Assembly: GCA_001799565.1 (NCBI GenBank)
Contig: MGTS01000031.1
Coordinates: 1-57,306 of the forward strand
Direction of reading: 5' to 3'
Source: Elusimicrobia bacterium GWA2_51_34
GTDB lineage: Bacteria > Elusimicrobiota > Elusimicrobia > Elusimicrobiales > UBA9959
DNA length: 57,306 bases
In this document: positions 7,888 through 15,750 of the stretch, piece by piece
Numbering within the stretch: the first letter of the stretch is position 1
How the letters are laid out: every line of letters starts with the position of its first letter
The notes under the pieces: generated by a model
Seen by the model: only the letters and a program-made list of their open reading frames with translations
What the model was told of the DNA's origin: nothing
Databases searched by the model: none
Program-made: the position numbers and the translations under genes

Positions 7888-7911
7888 TATTACATATTGC
7901 AATATGTAATA
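7888..7911. promoter_or_regulatory. Perfect 24-bp palindrome, likely operator
   Basis: The half-site TATTACATATTG is followed by its exact complement. A further half-site AATATGTAA lies at 7911-7919. It is 20 bases upstream of the start at 7867 and overlaps the only AT-rich promoter-like stretch. The gap 7920-8118 holds nothing else that I can recognise. Confidence 0.6.
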
Positions 7912-8118
7912 ATATGTAAAAATGCACATTGCTTTTACGGCAAATCCGCATGTTAAGTTAAGGATTATTGAAGTTCAATAATTGTCCCACAATAATCCCT
8001 TTAACCGGTCATGAGCCGCCTATTTGAACTCTTCGGAATTTCCAAATAGTTACCACGGTACCTGCCGGCCCGGCTTACAAGTCCGCAGCCATTGCTTGTG
8101 CGGTATTTGTACGATCGT

Positions 8119-8469
8119 TTATTTGTGATCTCCGGGTAGAGGGCAGTCGCATGGCTTGTTCTTCAGTATTATCTTTTGCTTTTTTATCGTATCCAGGAAA
8201 ACCCTCTGGGTTCCGGACCCCATAGCGAAACGTCTGTTTAAGGGGGAACGGTGCTTGTATCCTCGCCGGCGAAACTCTTCTACCAGCGCCTCGTGTCTTT
8301 TATAAAGCGCATTTTGACGGCCCACCCAACGCAAGGTTTCCGGATGCCGGGAATATCCGCCCCTGCATTTGTGCTTTGTGAGGATATTCCAAAGGCCGTG
8401 CAGTTCCCGGTGCTCGGCCAATAGGTGCTGCCGGCATAAATATTTAGGATTGACGTCCCATATTCGCAT
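8119..8469 (-). CDS. Pyrimidine-dimer DNA glycosylase (T4 endonuclease V-like)
   Basis: 116 residues beginning MRIWDVNPKYLCRQHLLAEH, the pattern of the pyrimidine dimer DNA glycosylase / MSMEG_6728-like family (base-excision repair of UV dimers). In T4 endonuclease V the N-terminal residue is the catalytic amine and Arg/Glu near the start contact DNA. Here the conserved His, Glu and Arg of LLAEHRELHGLWNIL are visible. The start at 8469 is chosen from the family N-terminus; the longer open frame to 8565 runs inside tspO. The ATG is five bases after the tspO stop, so translation is probably coupled. Confidence 0.75.
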   Translation of the reverse strand: MRIWDVNPKYLCRQHLLAEHRELHGLWNILTKHKCRGGYSRHPETLRWVGRQNALYKRHEALVEEFRRRGYKHRSPLNRRFAMGSGTQRVFLDTIKKQKIILKNKPCDCPLPGDHK

Positions 8470-8474
8470 AAGCG

Positions 8475-8876
8475 TCAGCGTGCGTTCAGATACGTTATCG
8501 TCCATTGCAGTATGGACGCGAAGATTATCCAGAGCAGATATGGAATATTGGCAAAAGCGATCCATTTCATGTGCCGGTAAATGACGGCCAATGCCCAGAT
8601 AAGCGTGGCCAGAACAAGCAAGATGTCCAGCGCGGCGAGATAATTGTTTCTCAGGCCGAACTGAAGCGTCGTGAAGGCAAAATTAAAAACCAGGTTGAGC
8701 GCAAACGGCAGCGCGCAGCGCCAGGGCAGACGCTTTGCAAACGCTTTATAAAAAACCGCGCCGAAAGTGACGGCAATAACCGCGTAAAGGACGGTCCAGA
8801 CCGGCCCGAAAATCCAGCCGGGAGGCGCCCACGAGGGCTTTATCAACTGTGAGTACCAACTATAAGCCTCGTTCAT
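8475..8876 (-). CDS. tspO: TspO/MBR family membrane protein
   Basis: 133 residues with five transmembrane segments. The family's start SWAPPGWIFGPVWTVLY is intact, as are the Asn-containing helix NLVFNFAFTTLQFGL and the last helix ending in WTITYLNAR. TspO proteins bind tetrapyrroles and are linked to stress and photo-oxidative responses. Pairing with a UV-dimer glycosylase in one operon suggests a light or oxidative stress unit (inference from context). Confidence 0.9.
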   Translation of the reverse strand: MNEAYSWYSQLIKPSWAPPGWIFGPVWTVLYAVIAVTFGAVFYKAFAKRLPWRCALPFALNLVFNFAFTTLQFGLRNNYLAALDILLVLATLIWALAVIYRHMKWIAFANIPYLLWIIFASILQWTITYLNAR

Positions 8877-8996
8877 TTTTTAATGCGCCCTTCAGCCCCA
8901 AAAGATATGAGTGGGGTCGCAGTTGACCTCGTTACCCGGACAATGCTTTTAAAGCCATAAAAAGGCCATTAGTTTTAACCTAAACTTCCGAAAAAG

Positions 8997-9428
8997 TCAT
9001 AGAACACATGCTTCCTGACCGCATAAAAGGCGATTACGACTCTCCCTAACCAGGGGCTGTTGCCTTTTTATCCCCCTCTTTTCGCGTTTAATGTAGTCAA
9101 TGGCAAGCCCATCAATCCGCTTCCACATATAAGAGGAGAATCTTACTGGTTTTAGGACTCCTTTTCGGTCACGGTAGTTCAAATTATAGGTCTCAACCTT
9201 CCGATATAGTTCCAAGATCGCTGCTGACAAGATATCATCTCCATGCCGCTTAAGGTATTCCGGAAATATTTTCTTCCGTAAGCGCCACATGATAAAACCT
9301 ATATGATGCAATACAATTTTGTTTCTGATGCTTTTTGACCCGGCCTGCGCCCGCGCAATCATGCATCGCTCTTCATGGAATAATAACCTAGGATAACGCC
9401 TAACCACCGCACTATAAGTTTCCCACAT
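8997..9428 (-). CDS. Sigma-70 region-2-like protein without region 4
   Basis: 143 residues. Residues about 33-115 follow the sigma region 2 pattern: RNKIVLHHIGFIMWRLR (2.1), DDILSAAILELYRKVETYN (2.2), VRFSSYMWKRIDGLAIDYI (2.3-2.4). No region 3 or 4 helix-turn-helix follows; the protein ends in a basic tail. It begins eight bases after the stop of the WD40-caspase gene, so the two form an operon. It could be a cut-down sigma factor, an anti-sigma mimic or a broken gene. There is no good ribosome site, fitting coupling. Confidence 0.5.
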   Translation of the reverse strand: MWETYSAVVRRYPRLLFHEERCMIARAQAGSKSIRNKIVLHHIGFIMWRLRKKIFPEYLKRHGDDILSAAILELYRKVETYNLNYRDRKGVLKPVRFSSYMWKRIDGLAIDYIKREKRGIKRQQPLVRESRNRLLCGQEACVL

Positions 9429-9436
9429 CAGGACAA

Positions 9437-12400
9437 TTAGTATGCCAGCGAAGGCAATTCTATTTTCTGATAGATATTGTCTCTGTCCACTGTCGGATGC
9501 TGTAGTTCCCCGGTTTCCCTAGCGACTGCCGCTGCAACAAATTCCTTTAGCTCATCCGAAGAAATACTTTTGTCGCCATTTGTGTCAGCGGTTTTATCTG
9601 TAAGCGCGTTAAGAATCTCTTCCGTGAAATATCCATTCTCTATCGAGGGACTCTCATAGGACACCTCCCCACCACGAGAGGATGAGAACACAATGGCGCC
9701 GGAGCGCCTGGCCAAATTATTATATATGAACCTGTCTTTCTCGTAAAGGTAACTTCGCCCCGGAAATCCCGCTTCCCCGCGCGTTTTCAGCGGCTTACGG
9801 GATGTTCGGGGCTTGAATCCCCGTGCATCCGCTATAGCATAATACTGACCATATGTTTCTTCGTCCAACTCTCCTGATTCGCAGGTGTCAAGCAGAAACA
9901 GCTTTTTTCTCGGTTTTATATCGTTAAGCAGATCCTCTATTGTTTCAAAATCCACAGAAGTGGCCGGAAAATTTTCCGGGTCCGCGTCGTAGAGAAGATA
10001 GTAATATTTCGGATCTTTGCCTTTATCATAACCTCCGTGTCCTGCCGCAAAAAGTATAACCGTGTCATCAACCTTCGCATTTTTCAGAAATTCTTTTGCT
10101 TTTTTGATATTTTCAACCGTCACATCGGCATTTATAAAGGTTTTTGTATGCACAGCGTTATAATTCTGACCCATTTTTAATATTGAGTTTTCCAAATCCT
10201 TGGCGTCTTTATCGGCATATGCAAGGTGAAGCTCGGGGTTTTTATATTTGGAAATTCCTAACCCAAGGTAGTACAAGTCCCCTTTTTCCTTTCCGTCGTA
10301 GTCGGCGTATGTTGAGGCCCGGTATGATTCTGCTCCGGCGGAATTAAGCGCGGAAACCTCTATTTTGTTCTTTCCGGGCGCCAGTTCTATTTTTTCACTT
10401 CCGTTGAATACATTACCGGATATTATATTCCCATAAGCCGGTATTACCGGGACATTGTTGACAAAGATGTTGTAACTTTTTAACGGGAATTTCGAATCCG
10501 CAACAGTAAAACTTAACGCTAGAAATTTGCCATCGCGCACCATGGAATTTATTTTAGCTTCCGGCACATGCAGCTCGCCGCTGAGGTCCGCTTCCGTAAG
10601 CCCAAGTTTTTTCAGGCGTTTCTGGTATTGTGAGTAATAATGGGATATCTGTTCCGATGAACCTATCCCCATCCGCTCAAGTATCAGGTCGGGCCTGTTA
10701 TTTCGCGCGGCAAACTGTTCTATACCGTAGGCTTCAAGCCCTTTAACCATGGCTGCCAGCTCTCCGCCGTGCGGTGATGCGTCAAAATATCCGTCCGGAG
10801 TGTAGACTAACCAATCAGCGCCGCTTGATATCATCGCAATGCTTTGGTCATTGGCCAGGTTCCATAGGCGGATCGCACCATCATCGCCTGTTGATGCCAG
10901 GAATCTGCCATCACGGCTGAAACTTAAACTATTGACATGTCCGGCATGCCCGCTTAATGTTTTTTTTATTTTAGATGTTATCGGATCCCACATTTGTATT
11001 TTGCCGGAATCCAGCGTGACCGCCAACAGGTTCCCCGCATCGCTTAATTTTACTATTGGCTGGTCCGGCAGTCCTTTTATTTTAAATTGCGACTGCAATT
11101 TTCCGTTGAACGAAATAATCTTCACTGTATCGTCCGTTATCGTAGCCAGCATATTTCGCCCGGGAGAATAGGTTAAATACTTGCTGTTTTGATATTGCAC
11201 AAACCAGCGCTTACGGTATATATCCCATATACCGCTTGAAGAAATCAAGAACCTACCCGTAGCGTCGAACAGAATTGTTAGAGCGTGCCTTTGCTTAACC
11301 GGCATTTCTCCCACAACATTCCCGTTGTCAATATCTTGTATTTTTACAACTAACTTTTGATTCTGAACCGGCGGATTTCCACTTACACTCACAGTAACAA
11401 AAGCGATAAGTTTATTGTCCCAACTTAACGCCACCGGACCAGCGGCACCCTCGAATATTTTGAGTGTTTTTCCGGTGGAATCTCTTATGGTTACCGGCGT
11501 GTCGGAAATAATCCGAGACCCGTCACGGCTGAAACCCACGCAACCTTTCTTACCAACGTCATAGCCCAACTCTCTGATTATTTCCCCGCTGATGCCCCAC
11601 AACTTAAGGCTGGGATAGACGTGCTCGGAAATTATTTGTTTTCCGTCAGGACTGAGATCGGCCATTACAGGCTGATCATTGGCTTGTTGTATGATTCTCT
11701 CTATATTTCCTGGTAAAACGTCCAGAACAACTATTCCGTACGCTCCCATACTGCTTGAACTCGTATGACCTGGAGAAACCTCAGTGTTTTTTTCAAATGT
11801 TTTTATAACTAATGTTACAGCCAGATGCTTTGAATCAGGGCTGAAAGACACCCCTGCCGTTTTCCCGGACAGTAACGGCAACGGCAAGTCCGCGATCCTT
11901 ATATTGCTAAGATCTTTCGCATTAAAAAAGAAAGCCTGCATGGTCTTGTCGGGATGAAAAGAATCCATCGGAGTTATTAGCGCAAGCGTTTTGCCGTCAG
12001 GACTAAATTTTAATATCGGAGGATCGGACATTCTTTCCCGGTTGAACTTAATGTTCGCACTACGTATCACATTAAAATTCGAGTCCAACAATTGAATGTC
12101 GTTGGAGAAACGAGGTACGGCCGCTGCAAAGCGGCCGTCGGGGCTTAAAGCAAGTGTTAGATACTCTGATGAATAATGTGCCAGCTCTTTGGCATCAGAG
12201 TCCCACCGTTTTATTACTGACTCTCCAAAACTAGAAATAGCCATAGTGATAAATTCCCCGTTTTTTTTAAACCCGACAAATGATACGAAGCCGTTATGTG
12301 CGGCATTTCTAACGATAAGGCGCGAGGTCTTGTAATCCCATAATTCGATATCGCCATTTAGCCTGCCCACAAGGACTTTTTTACCGTCCGGCGATATTTG

Positions 12401-12796
12401 CATTGCCGTTATAGGGAAGGTTGCTGGCGAAGAAAATGTGCGTAGAACAGAGCCGGATTTGAGATCAATTTTTTTTATGCCGCTGTTCAGAAATGTTAAA
12501 ACAAGTTTGCCTGCGTTATCGAATGTGATACCGGTTATAGTATCAGTGGAGATGGAAAATTCCCTTATAAAATGTCCATTGGGACTCCACAATGTTACAT
12601 AATTATTATTGTCGGAAACGGCGATTAGCCGGCCACCCGGACTGAAAGCCAAAGGAAATGAATTTCCGTGCCCTTCGGAAAGCGTTATTTTTTGCGGCCG
12701 TATTTCGAACGGCGCCGTTTCTTTGGCGTAACCCGGTAAACTGGAAAAGAATATACCAAAGGACAACGCTTGAGCCACTAAGTGTCTTTGTTTCAT
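9437..12796 (-). CDS. Secreted WD40-repeat protein with C-terminal caspase (peptidase C14) domain
   Basis: 1119 residues. A signal peptide (about 1-24, FFSSLPGYAKE) is followed by about 600 residues of WD40-type blades with repeated SPDGK/SxDGR turns and one canonical blade (LSGHAGHVNSLSFSRDGRFLA ... GAIRLW). A linker follows, then a caspase-fold domain with the dyad His920 (FAAGHGGYD) and Cys972 (LLDTCESGEL). Near the end DTNGDKSISSDEL is an EF-hand-like calcium loop (about 1070-1082). Caspase-WD40 fusions are known in bacteria as probable regulated proteases, usually cytosolic; the signal peptide here is unusual. GGGGG lies about seven bases before the ATG. Substrate unknown. Confidence 0.85.
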   Translation of the reverse strand: MKQRHLVAQALSFGIFFSSLPGYAKETAPFEIRPQKITLSEGHGNSFPLAFSPGGRLIAVSDNNNYVTLWSPNGHFIREFSISTDTITGITFDNAGKLVLTFLNSGIKKIDLKSGSVLRTFSSPATFPITAMQISPDGKKVLVGRLNGDIELWDYKTSRLIVRNAAHNGFVSFVGFKKNGEFITMAISSFGESVIKRWDSDAKELAHYSSEYLTLALSPDGRFAAAVPRFSNDIQLLDSNFNVIRSANIKFNRERMSDPPILKFSPDGKTLALITPMDSFHPDKTMQAFFFNAKDLSNIRIADLPLPLLSGKTAGVSFSPDSKHLAVTLVIKTFEKNTEVSPGHTSSSSMGAYGIVVLDVLPGNIERIIQQANDQPVMADLSPDGKQIISEHVYPSLKLWGISGEIIRELGYDVGKKGCVGFSRDGSRIISDTPVTIRDSTGKTLKIFEGAAGPVALSWDNKLIAFVTVSVSGNPPVQNQKLVVKIQDIDNGNVVGEMPVKQRHALTILFDATGRFLISSSGIWDIYRKRWFVQYQNSKYLTYSPGRNMLATITDDTVKIISFNGKLQSQFKIKGLPDQPIVKLSDAGNLLAVTLDSGKIQMWDPITSKIKKTLSGHAGHVNSLSFSRDGRFLASTGDDGAIRLWNLANDQSIAMISSGADWLVYTPDGYFDASPHGGELAAMVKGLEAYGIEQFAARNNRPDLILERMGIGSSEQISHYYSQYQKRLKKLGLTEADLSGELHVPEAKINSMVRDGKFLALSFTVADSKFPLKSYNIFVNNVPVIPAYGNIISGNVFNGSEKIELAPGKNKIEVSALNSAGAESYRASTYADYDGKEKGDLYYLGLGISKYKNPELHLAYADKDAKDLENSILKMGQNYNAVHTKTFINADVTVENIKKAKEFLKNAKVDDTVILFAAGHGGYDKGKDPKYYYLLYDADPENFPATSVDFETIEDLLNDIKPRKKLFLLDTCESGELDEETYGQYYAIADARGFKPRTSRKPLKTRGEAGFPGRSYLYEKDRFIYNNLARRSGAIVFSSSRGGEVSYESPSIENGYFTEEILNALTDKTADTNGDKSISSDELKEFVAAAVARETGELQHPTVDRDNIYQKIELPSLAY

Positions 12797-13395
12797 TCTT
12801 ATGCCCCCGGCTGAAGATACAGATTCCTAAAGTTATAGTAGCAAAAAGGCTATAAAAAACTGAATGGGATTTAGAAGGATTGACGTTCCTCAAAAAAATG
12901 GCCCGGTTTTCATGGGGAAGGTTAACCCCACCTAAGTCGCGCCTCCCAATAAACTGGCCAACCATATACCTTCAATAACACGGGAATAGGGAGGCAAACC
13001 GGTTAACCTGTGAAAACGGGAAATACTCTGATTTAGATGCTTTGATGGTTACTGGCAAGGCCTTGGGCGGCAATTTGGTGGAATGGATGATGGATTTATC
13101 GCATCTGAACGGGGACGGGCCAGATTTCCCGACGGGAAAAAGAAAAGCGGCGGTTAACCTTAACCGCCGTCAGTTCGAACCATCTAAATCTGGCTCCCCG
13201 AGCCGGAAAAGAATCCGAACTTCGGAAAACAGGGAGATTGGCACCAGGAGCCGGTGTAGAATCCGAACTCACTTCACTTTCCCTCTGATAATCGGCTTAA
13301 ATCAGGCAAGAAAACAACGGAGCGGCATTGTTCTGCCACTAGAGAAGGGGTGGCTCCCTCTGGAAGAACTCCCGAGGCCCCGCGTTAAACCCTCT
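12797..13395. other. Gene-free stretch with nested inverted repeats and tRNA 3'-end remnants
   Basis: 12902-12926 and 13001-13020 form long arms (CCCGGTTTTCA...GGTTAACC and complement), with GCCTCCC (12941) and GGGAGGC (12989) nested inside. From 13148 to 13280 come a hairpin, GTCAGTTCGAAC, TGGCTCC and two copies of the pattern GAGCCGG...GAATCCGAAC. These look like several decayed tRNA T-arm/CCA ends. An open frame runs through here on the plus strand but its peptide is just a translation of these repeats. Confidence 0.5.
13221..13242 (+). other. Candidate attachment site (left direct repeat)
   Basis: This 22-base sequence, beginning TTCGGAAAACAGG, is repeated exactly in the same orientation at 48844-48865, where it includes the discriminator and CCA of tRNA-Gln. 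It is the left boundary of the proposed 35.6-kb element. Confidence 0.55.
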
Positions 13396-13605
13396 TTGGA
13401 CGCAATTCTAGCCAGTCTGGGCCCTATAAAGACCATTGGACAGAGAATTAGATACCACCGCGTTAAAAACCGCTTAAAACAGGAAGACTTGGGTAAAAGA
13501 CTTGGGGTTGGAAAAACAGCAGTGTGTCAGTGGGAACAGGGGCAGACCAGCCCCAGAAAAGAGTTTATCAAACCCCTTTCGGCGGCTCTGGGGGTTTCTT
13601 TTTAA
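13396..13605 (+). CDS. XRE-family helix-turn-helix protein
   Basis: The last 57 residues, from TIGQRIRYHRVKNRLKQEDL to KPLSAALGVSF, are a complete XRE-type helix-turn-helix (recognition helix near GVGKTAVCQWEQG). The open frame extends far upstream but through tRNA-like repeats, so the real start is unclear. I use an in-frame TTG at 13396, without a good ribosome site; a start near 13315 behind CGGAG is also possible. First gene inside the left boundary and convergent with the Hsp70 operon, overlapping its last gene by 38 bases. It may be the element's repressor or the tail of a broken protein. Confidence 0.55.
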   Translation: MDAILASLGPIKTIGQRIRYHRVKNRLKQEDLGKRLGVGKTAVCQWEQGQTSPRKEFIKPLSAALGVSF

Positions 13606-13762
13606 ACTTTTCAGCTGAGGCTTCTTTAGTGTTAACGTTCTCTAACGAAACCCTATTATTGTTTTCATCTACCCAACCCTGACTCCGGGCATAGAGATAA
13701 GCTCCGCGGAGTAAAAGCCGCGCGAGACGTTCCTTGCGTTCCGATGGAGTCAAGTGTTCCAT
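13568..13762 (-). CDS. Small basic protein, last gene of the Hsp70/HerA operon
   Basis: 64 residues: MEHLTPSERKERLARLLLRGAY then LYARSQGW and a Lys/Pro-rich tail. The N-terminal helix pair looks like a short DNA- or protein-binding segment; I do not recognise a family. The ATG lies four bases after the stop of the lipoprotein gene with no ribosome site of its own, so it is translated by coupling. Confidence 0.5.
   Translation of the reverse strand: MEHLTPSERKERLARLLLRGAYLYARSQGWVDENNNRVSLENVNTKEASAEKFKKKPPEPPKGV
13570..13602 (+). terminator. Terminator inside the end of the XRE gene
   Basis: AAACCCC and GGGGTTT pair around a GC-rich loop, followed by CTTTTT. The stem codes for the last residues of the XRE protein. 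Confidence 0.6.
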
Positions 13763-13765
13763 AAT

Positions 13766-14359
13766 TTATTTTTTTCCGCATCTCCGGTAGAAGCTTATTA
13801 ACGCCGGCGTGAACGTGTTCGGATTCGGGACAAAGCCCGGGTTCAGGCTTATGACCTGTGAAAAATATCTGCCAGCCTCGCTACGCCAACCCAAATAGAA
13901 AGAACATGCGCCGGCATAGAAAATCGCCTGCGCTTTAGATTCAGGTGAATTCGCTTCTGCTGCCGCGATCAGCATTTTAGCCTTACAATTCTGATACCTG
14001 AACCTTTTAAAATCTTCCTTCCCCTCCTGAAAGGCTGGCAAAATGGGGTTTTTGGCCTGAGGTCCAGCAACACCAGAGCCCGGATTATCAGAACGCATTG
14101 CGCTCGAATCAGAAAGGTTGGAGGCCGGGGAATTAAAGCCTGTGCTTTCGGGTATGACCACTGTTCGGGGAACATCATCGCTCCCACGCCTAGGCTGCGG
14201 GTCCCCGTCCCTTGCGGCCCTTTGGCGCTTTCTTGATTCATGTGCTTGCGCAAAAAGCGAATAGACTCCGATCCCCAGATAGATATGCCCCGTAGTGGTT
14301 CCGGCGCAGCCTGTCTGCAAGACCAGGCACATTATAAGACAACAGGTTCTGAGCTTCAT
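13766..14359 (-). CDS. Lipoprotein with TPR-like C-terminus
   Basis: 197 residues. The signal peptide MKLRTCCLIMCLVLQTGCAG has a clear lipobox (LQTGC). A charged, Pro/Ser-rich middle (about 50-110) is followed by a helical part, KAQAIFYAGACSFYLGWRSEA then YFSQVISLNPGFVPNP, that reads like one and a half TPR units. It would face the periplasm from a membrane. It overlaps the upstream J-like/PEGA gene by four bases. Its role would be to anchor or sense for the operon's machine on the outer face (inference). Confidence 0.6.
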   Translation of the reverse strand: MKLRTCCLIMCLVLQTGCAGTTTGHIYLGIGVYSLFAQAHESRKRQRAARDGDPQPRRGSDDVPRTVVIPESTGFNSPASNLSDSSAMRSDNPGSGVAGPQAKNPILPAFQEGKEDFKRFRYQNCKAKMLIAAAEANSPESKAQAIFYAGACSFYLGWRSEAGRYFSQVISLNPGFVPNPNTFTPALISFYRRCGKK

Positions 14360-15102
14360 CTCTTCTCCCAGTCAGCCACCTCAGCGCTTTCACACGTCCC
14401 TTCATCCAGGTGGACTTTCAAAACATATTTGCGCTCCCGTTCAATTGGAATGCGCTGTTCTAAGGCCGGATACTCAGGATTAATAAAGCGAAACTCCACT
14501 GTGCCGCCGACATCAATCCTAAGGGGATTTATAAAAGGCGCACTGGCACAATATTTGCCGTTTATATACACCTGAGCCACCGGATCAGATAAGACCAACA
14601 CGTACGCTGAACTCCCCCCGGTGCCGCTTTTCCGGCCGCCGAAAAGGCCTATCATGCCCATCATAAAGCTCATCCCAAGGATTATAGCCGCAACCTGTGG
14701 GGTGGTGTTTAGAAATTGGGAAATAATGCCTAGGAACCTGCACAATTCCCCAAAAATAAAATCAAAGGGACCGACGTTCGTATTTATCCCACCGCCGGCG
14801 TAGCCTGGGTTCGGCCCATGTGTATATATTGGCGGCGACTGCCTCCGTTTGGTATGTCTATTCGAAGTTGAAGGGTTCGGCGAGGGAGGTGCCGCAGACA
14901 CATTTAAAAGAATATCCTTGGCCTCCCCCGCCTTCACCTTTTCCCTGTCCAAGCGGTCCTGCTCAGGACCAGCTGCTAGAACATAAGCATTATTCAATCC
15001 CCTCATCTTCGAAGTATAAGCGTCCTCCACCTGTTTCTTGCTATACGGTGGGCGTATCTTTAGGAGCGCCTCTGCCTCTGACAAGGTCATTGAACCAGTC
15101 AT
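14356..15102 (-). CDS. Membrane protein with J-like N-terminus and PEGA domain
   Basis: 248 residues. Residues 5-65 (LSEAEALLKIRPPYSKKQVEDAY ... EKVKAGEAKDIL) follow the helix pattern of a J domain, but the HPD tripeptide that triggers Hsp70 is absent (RPPY at that place). A Pro/Ser/Gly-rich linker and a transmembrane helix (about 133-155, IILGMSFMMGMIGLF) follow. Residues about 168-238 are a PEGA beta-domain (LVLSDPVAQVYINGKY ... NPLRIDVGGTVEFRF). Placed beside Hsp70 and GrpE it is a plausible membrane co-chaperone. Gap of five bases to the vWA gene. Confidence 0.6.
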   Translation of the reverse strand: MTGSMTLSEAEALLKIRPPYSKKQVEDAYTSKMRGLNNAYVLAAGPEQDRLDREKVKAGEAKDILLNVSAAPPSPNPSTSNRHTKRRQSPPIYTHGPNPGYAGGGINTNVGPFDFIFGELCRFLGIISQFLNTTPQVAAIILGMSFMMGMIGLFGGRKSGTGGSSAYVLVLSDPVAQVYINGKYCASAPFINPLRIDVGGTVEFRFINPEYPALEQRIPIERERKYVLKVHLDEGTCESAEVADWEKR

Positions 15103-15107
15103 AAGGA

Positions 15108-15746
15108 TTAGCCCCCTTCCTTTATAACCAACTTATTGCTCATCTCGATGAAATGGCGCTCCAGGTTCTCCCTGTCGCCTATCCAGCGGTAGAGCACCCC
15201 CCTCTTGTTATGGATACTGGCTATCTTGCGAAGCGTGTCTTCATCCAGCAACTCCCGGTCACCGATACCAACACACTCCACAATTATCCCCTCAGCCTTA
15301 AGGGAGGCCGCCACCTTAACGGGGTTCCCAATTCCCGAATGCCCACCATCGCTGAGAAGAATAATCCTCCGGCTTACAGAAACTTTTCTAAACCAGCCAG
15401 GGGCTATCGCCCGACCTGCCTCCTTCAGGCCTGCTACCATTTCGGTGGTGCCTTTGATCTCAATAGCTTTTACTGCATTGAGCAGCTTGTGATATCCGGT
15501 CCGCACCGGCACAAGCGAGCAGCAGATTTCCGCTGATGAGCCAAAGGTAATTATTCCAACTTGGTCGTCAGGGCTATCCGTATGTTTACGTTCGATGAAT
15601 TTAACCGCCGCCTCCTTCATAGCTTCCAAGCGGCTAGGCGGGTAATCATCATCGGCCATGCTTCCAGAGATATCCAGAAGCAGGATCACAGCTTCCGGCT
15701 CGCCCGGAATTGCTTCCAGGCGGCCTGTAGGTATTCGCCACAGCAT
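15108..15746 (-). CDS. von Willebrand factor A (vWA) domain protein
   Basis: 212 residues, almost entirely a vWA domain. The metal-binding MIDAS site is complete: DISGS (about 25-29), the Thr of KGTTEM (about 100) and the Asp of LLSDGG (about 133). No signal peptide, so it works in the cytosol. Stand-alone vWA proteins commonly bind partner ATPases or chaperones. It sits four bases after the Hsp70 gene, in the same operon as a HerA-like ATPase. A role as metal-dependent adaptor is an inference. Confidence 0.8.
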   Translation of the reverse strand: MLWRIPTGRLEAIPGEPEAVILLLDISGSMADDDYPPSRLEAMKEAAVKFIERKHTDSPDDQVGIITFGSSAEICCSLVPVRTGYHKLLNAVKAIEIKGTTEMVAGLKEAGRAIAPGWFRKVSVSRRIILLSDGGHSGIGNPVKVAASLKAEGIIVECVGIGDRELLDEDTLRKIASIHNKRGVLYRWIGDRENLERHFIEMSNKLVIKEGG

Positions 15747-15750
15747 AGGC

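Noticed and set aside
12606-12965. 119-codon minus-strand open frame over the caspase gene start
   Set aside because: Overlaps the caspase signal peptide in another frame, no ribosome site, no domain.
13042-13395. N-terminal part of a long open frame leading into the XRE protein
   Set aside because: Its peptide (with repeated KRIRTSENREIG and RCRIRT) is the translation of tRNA-like repeats and hairpins, not a protein domain.
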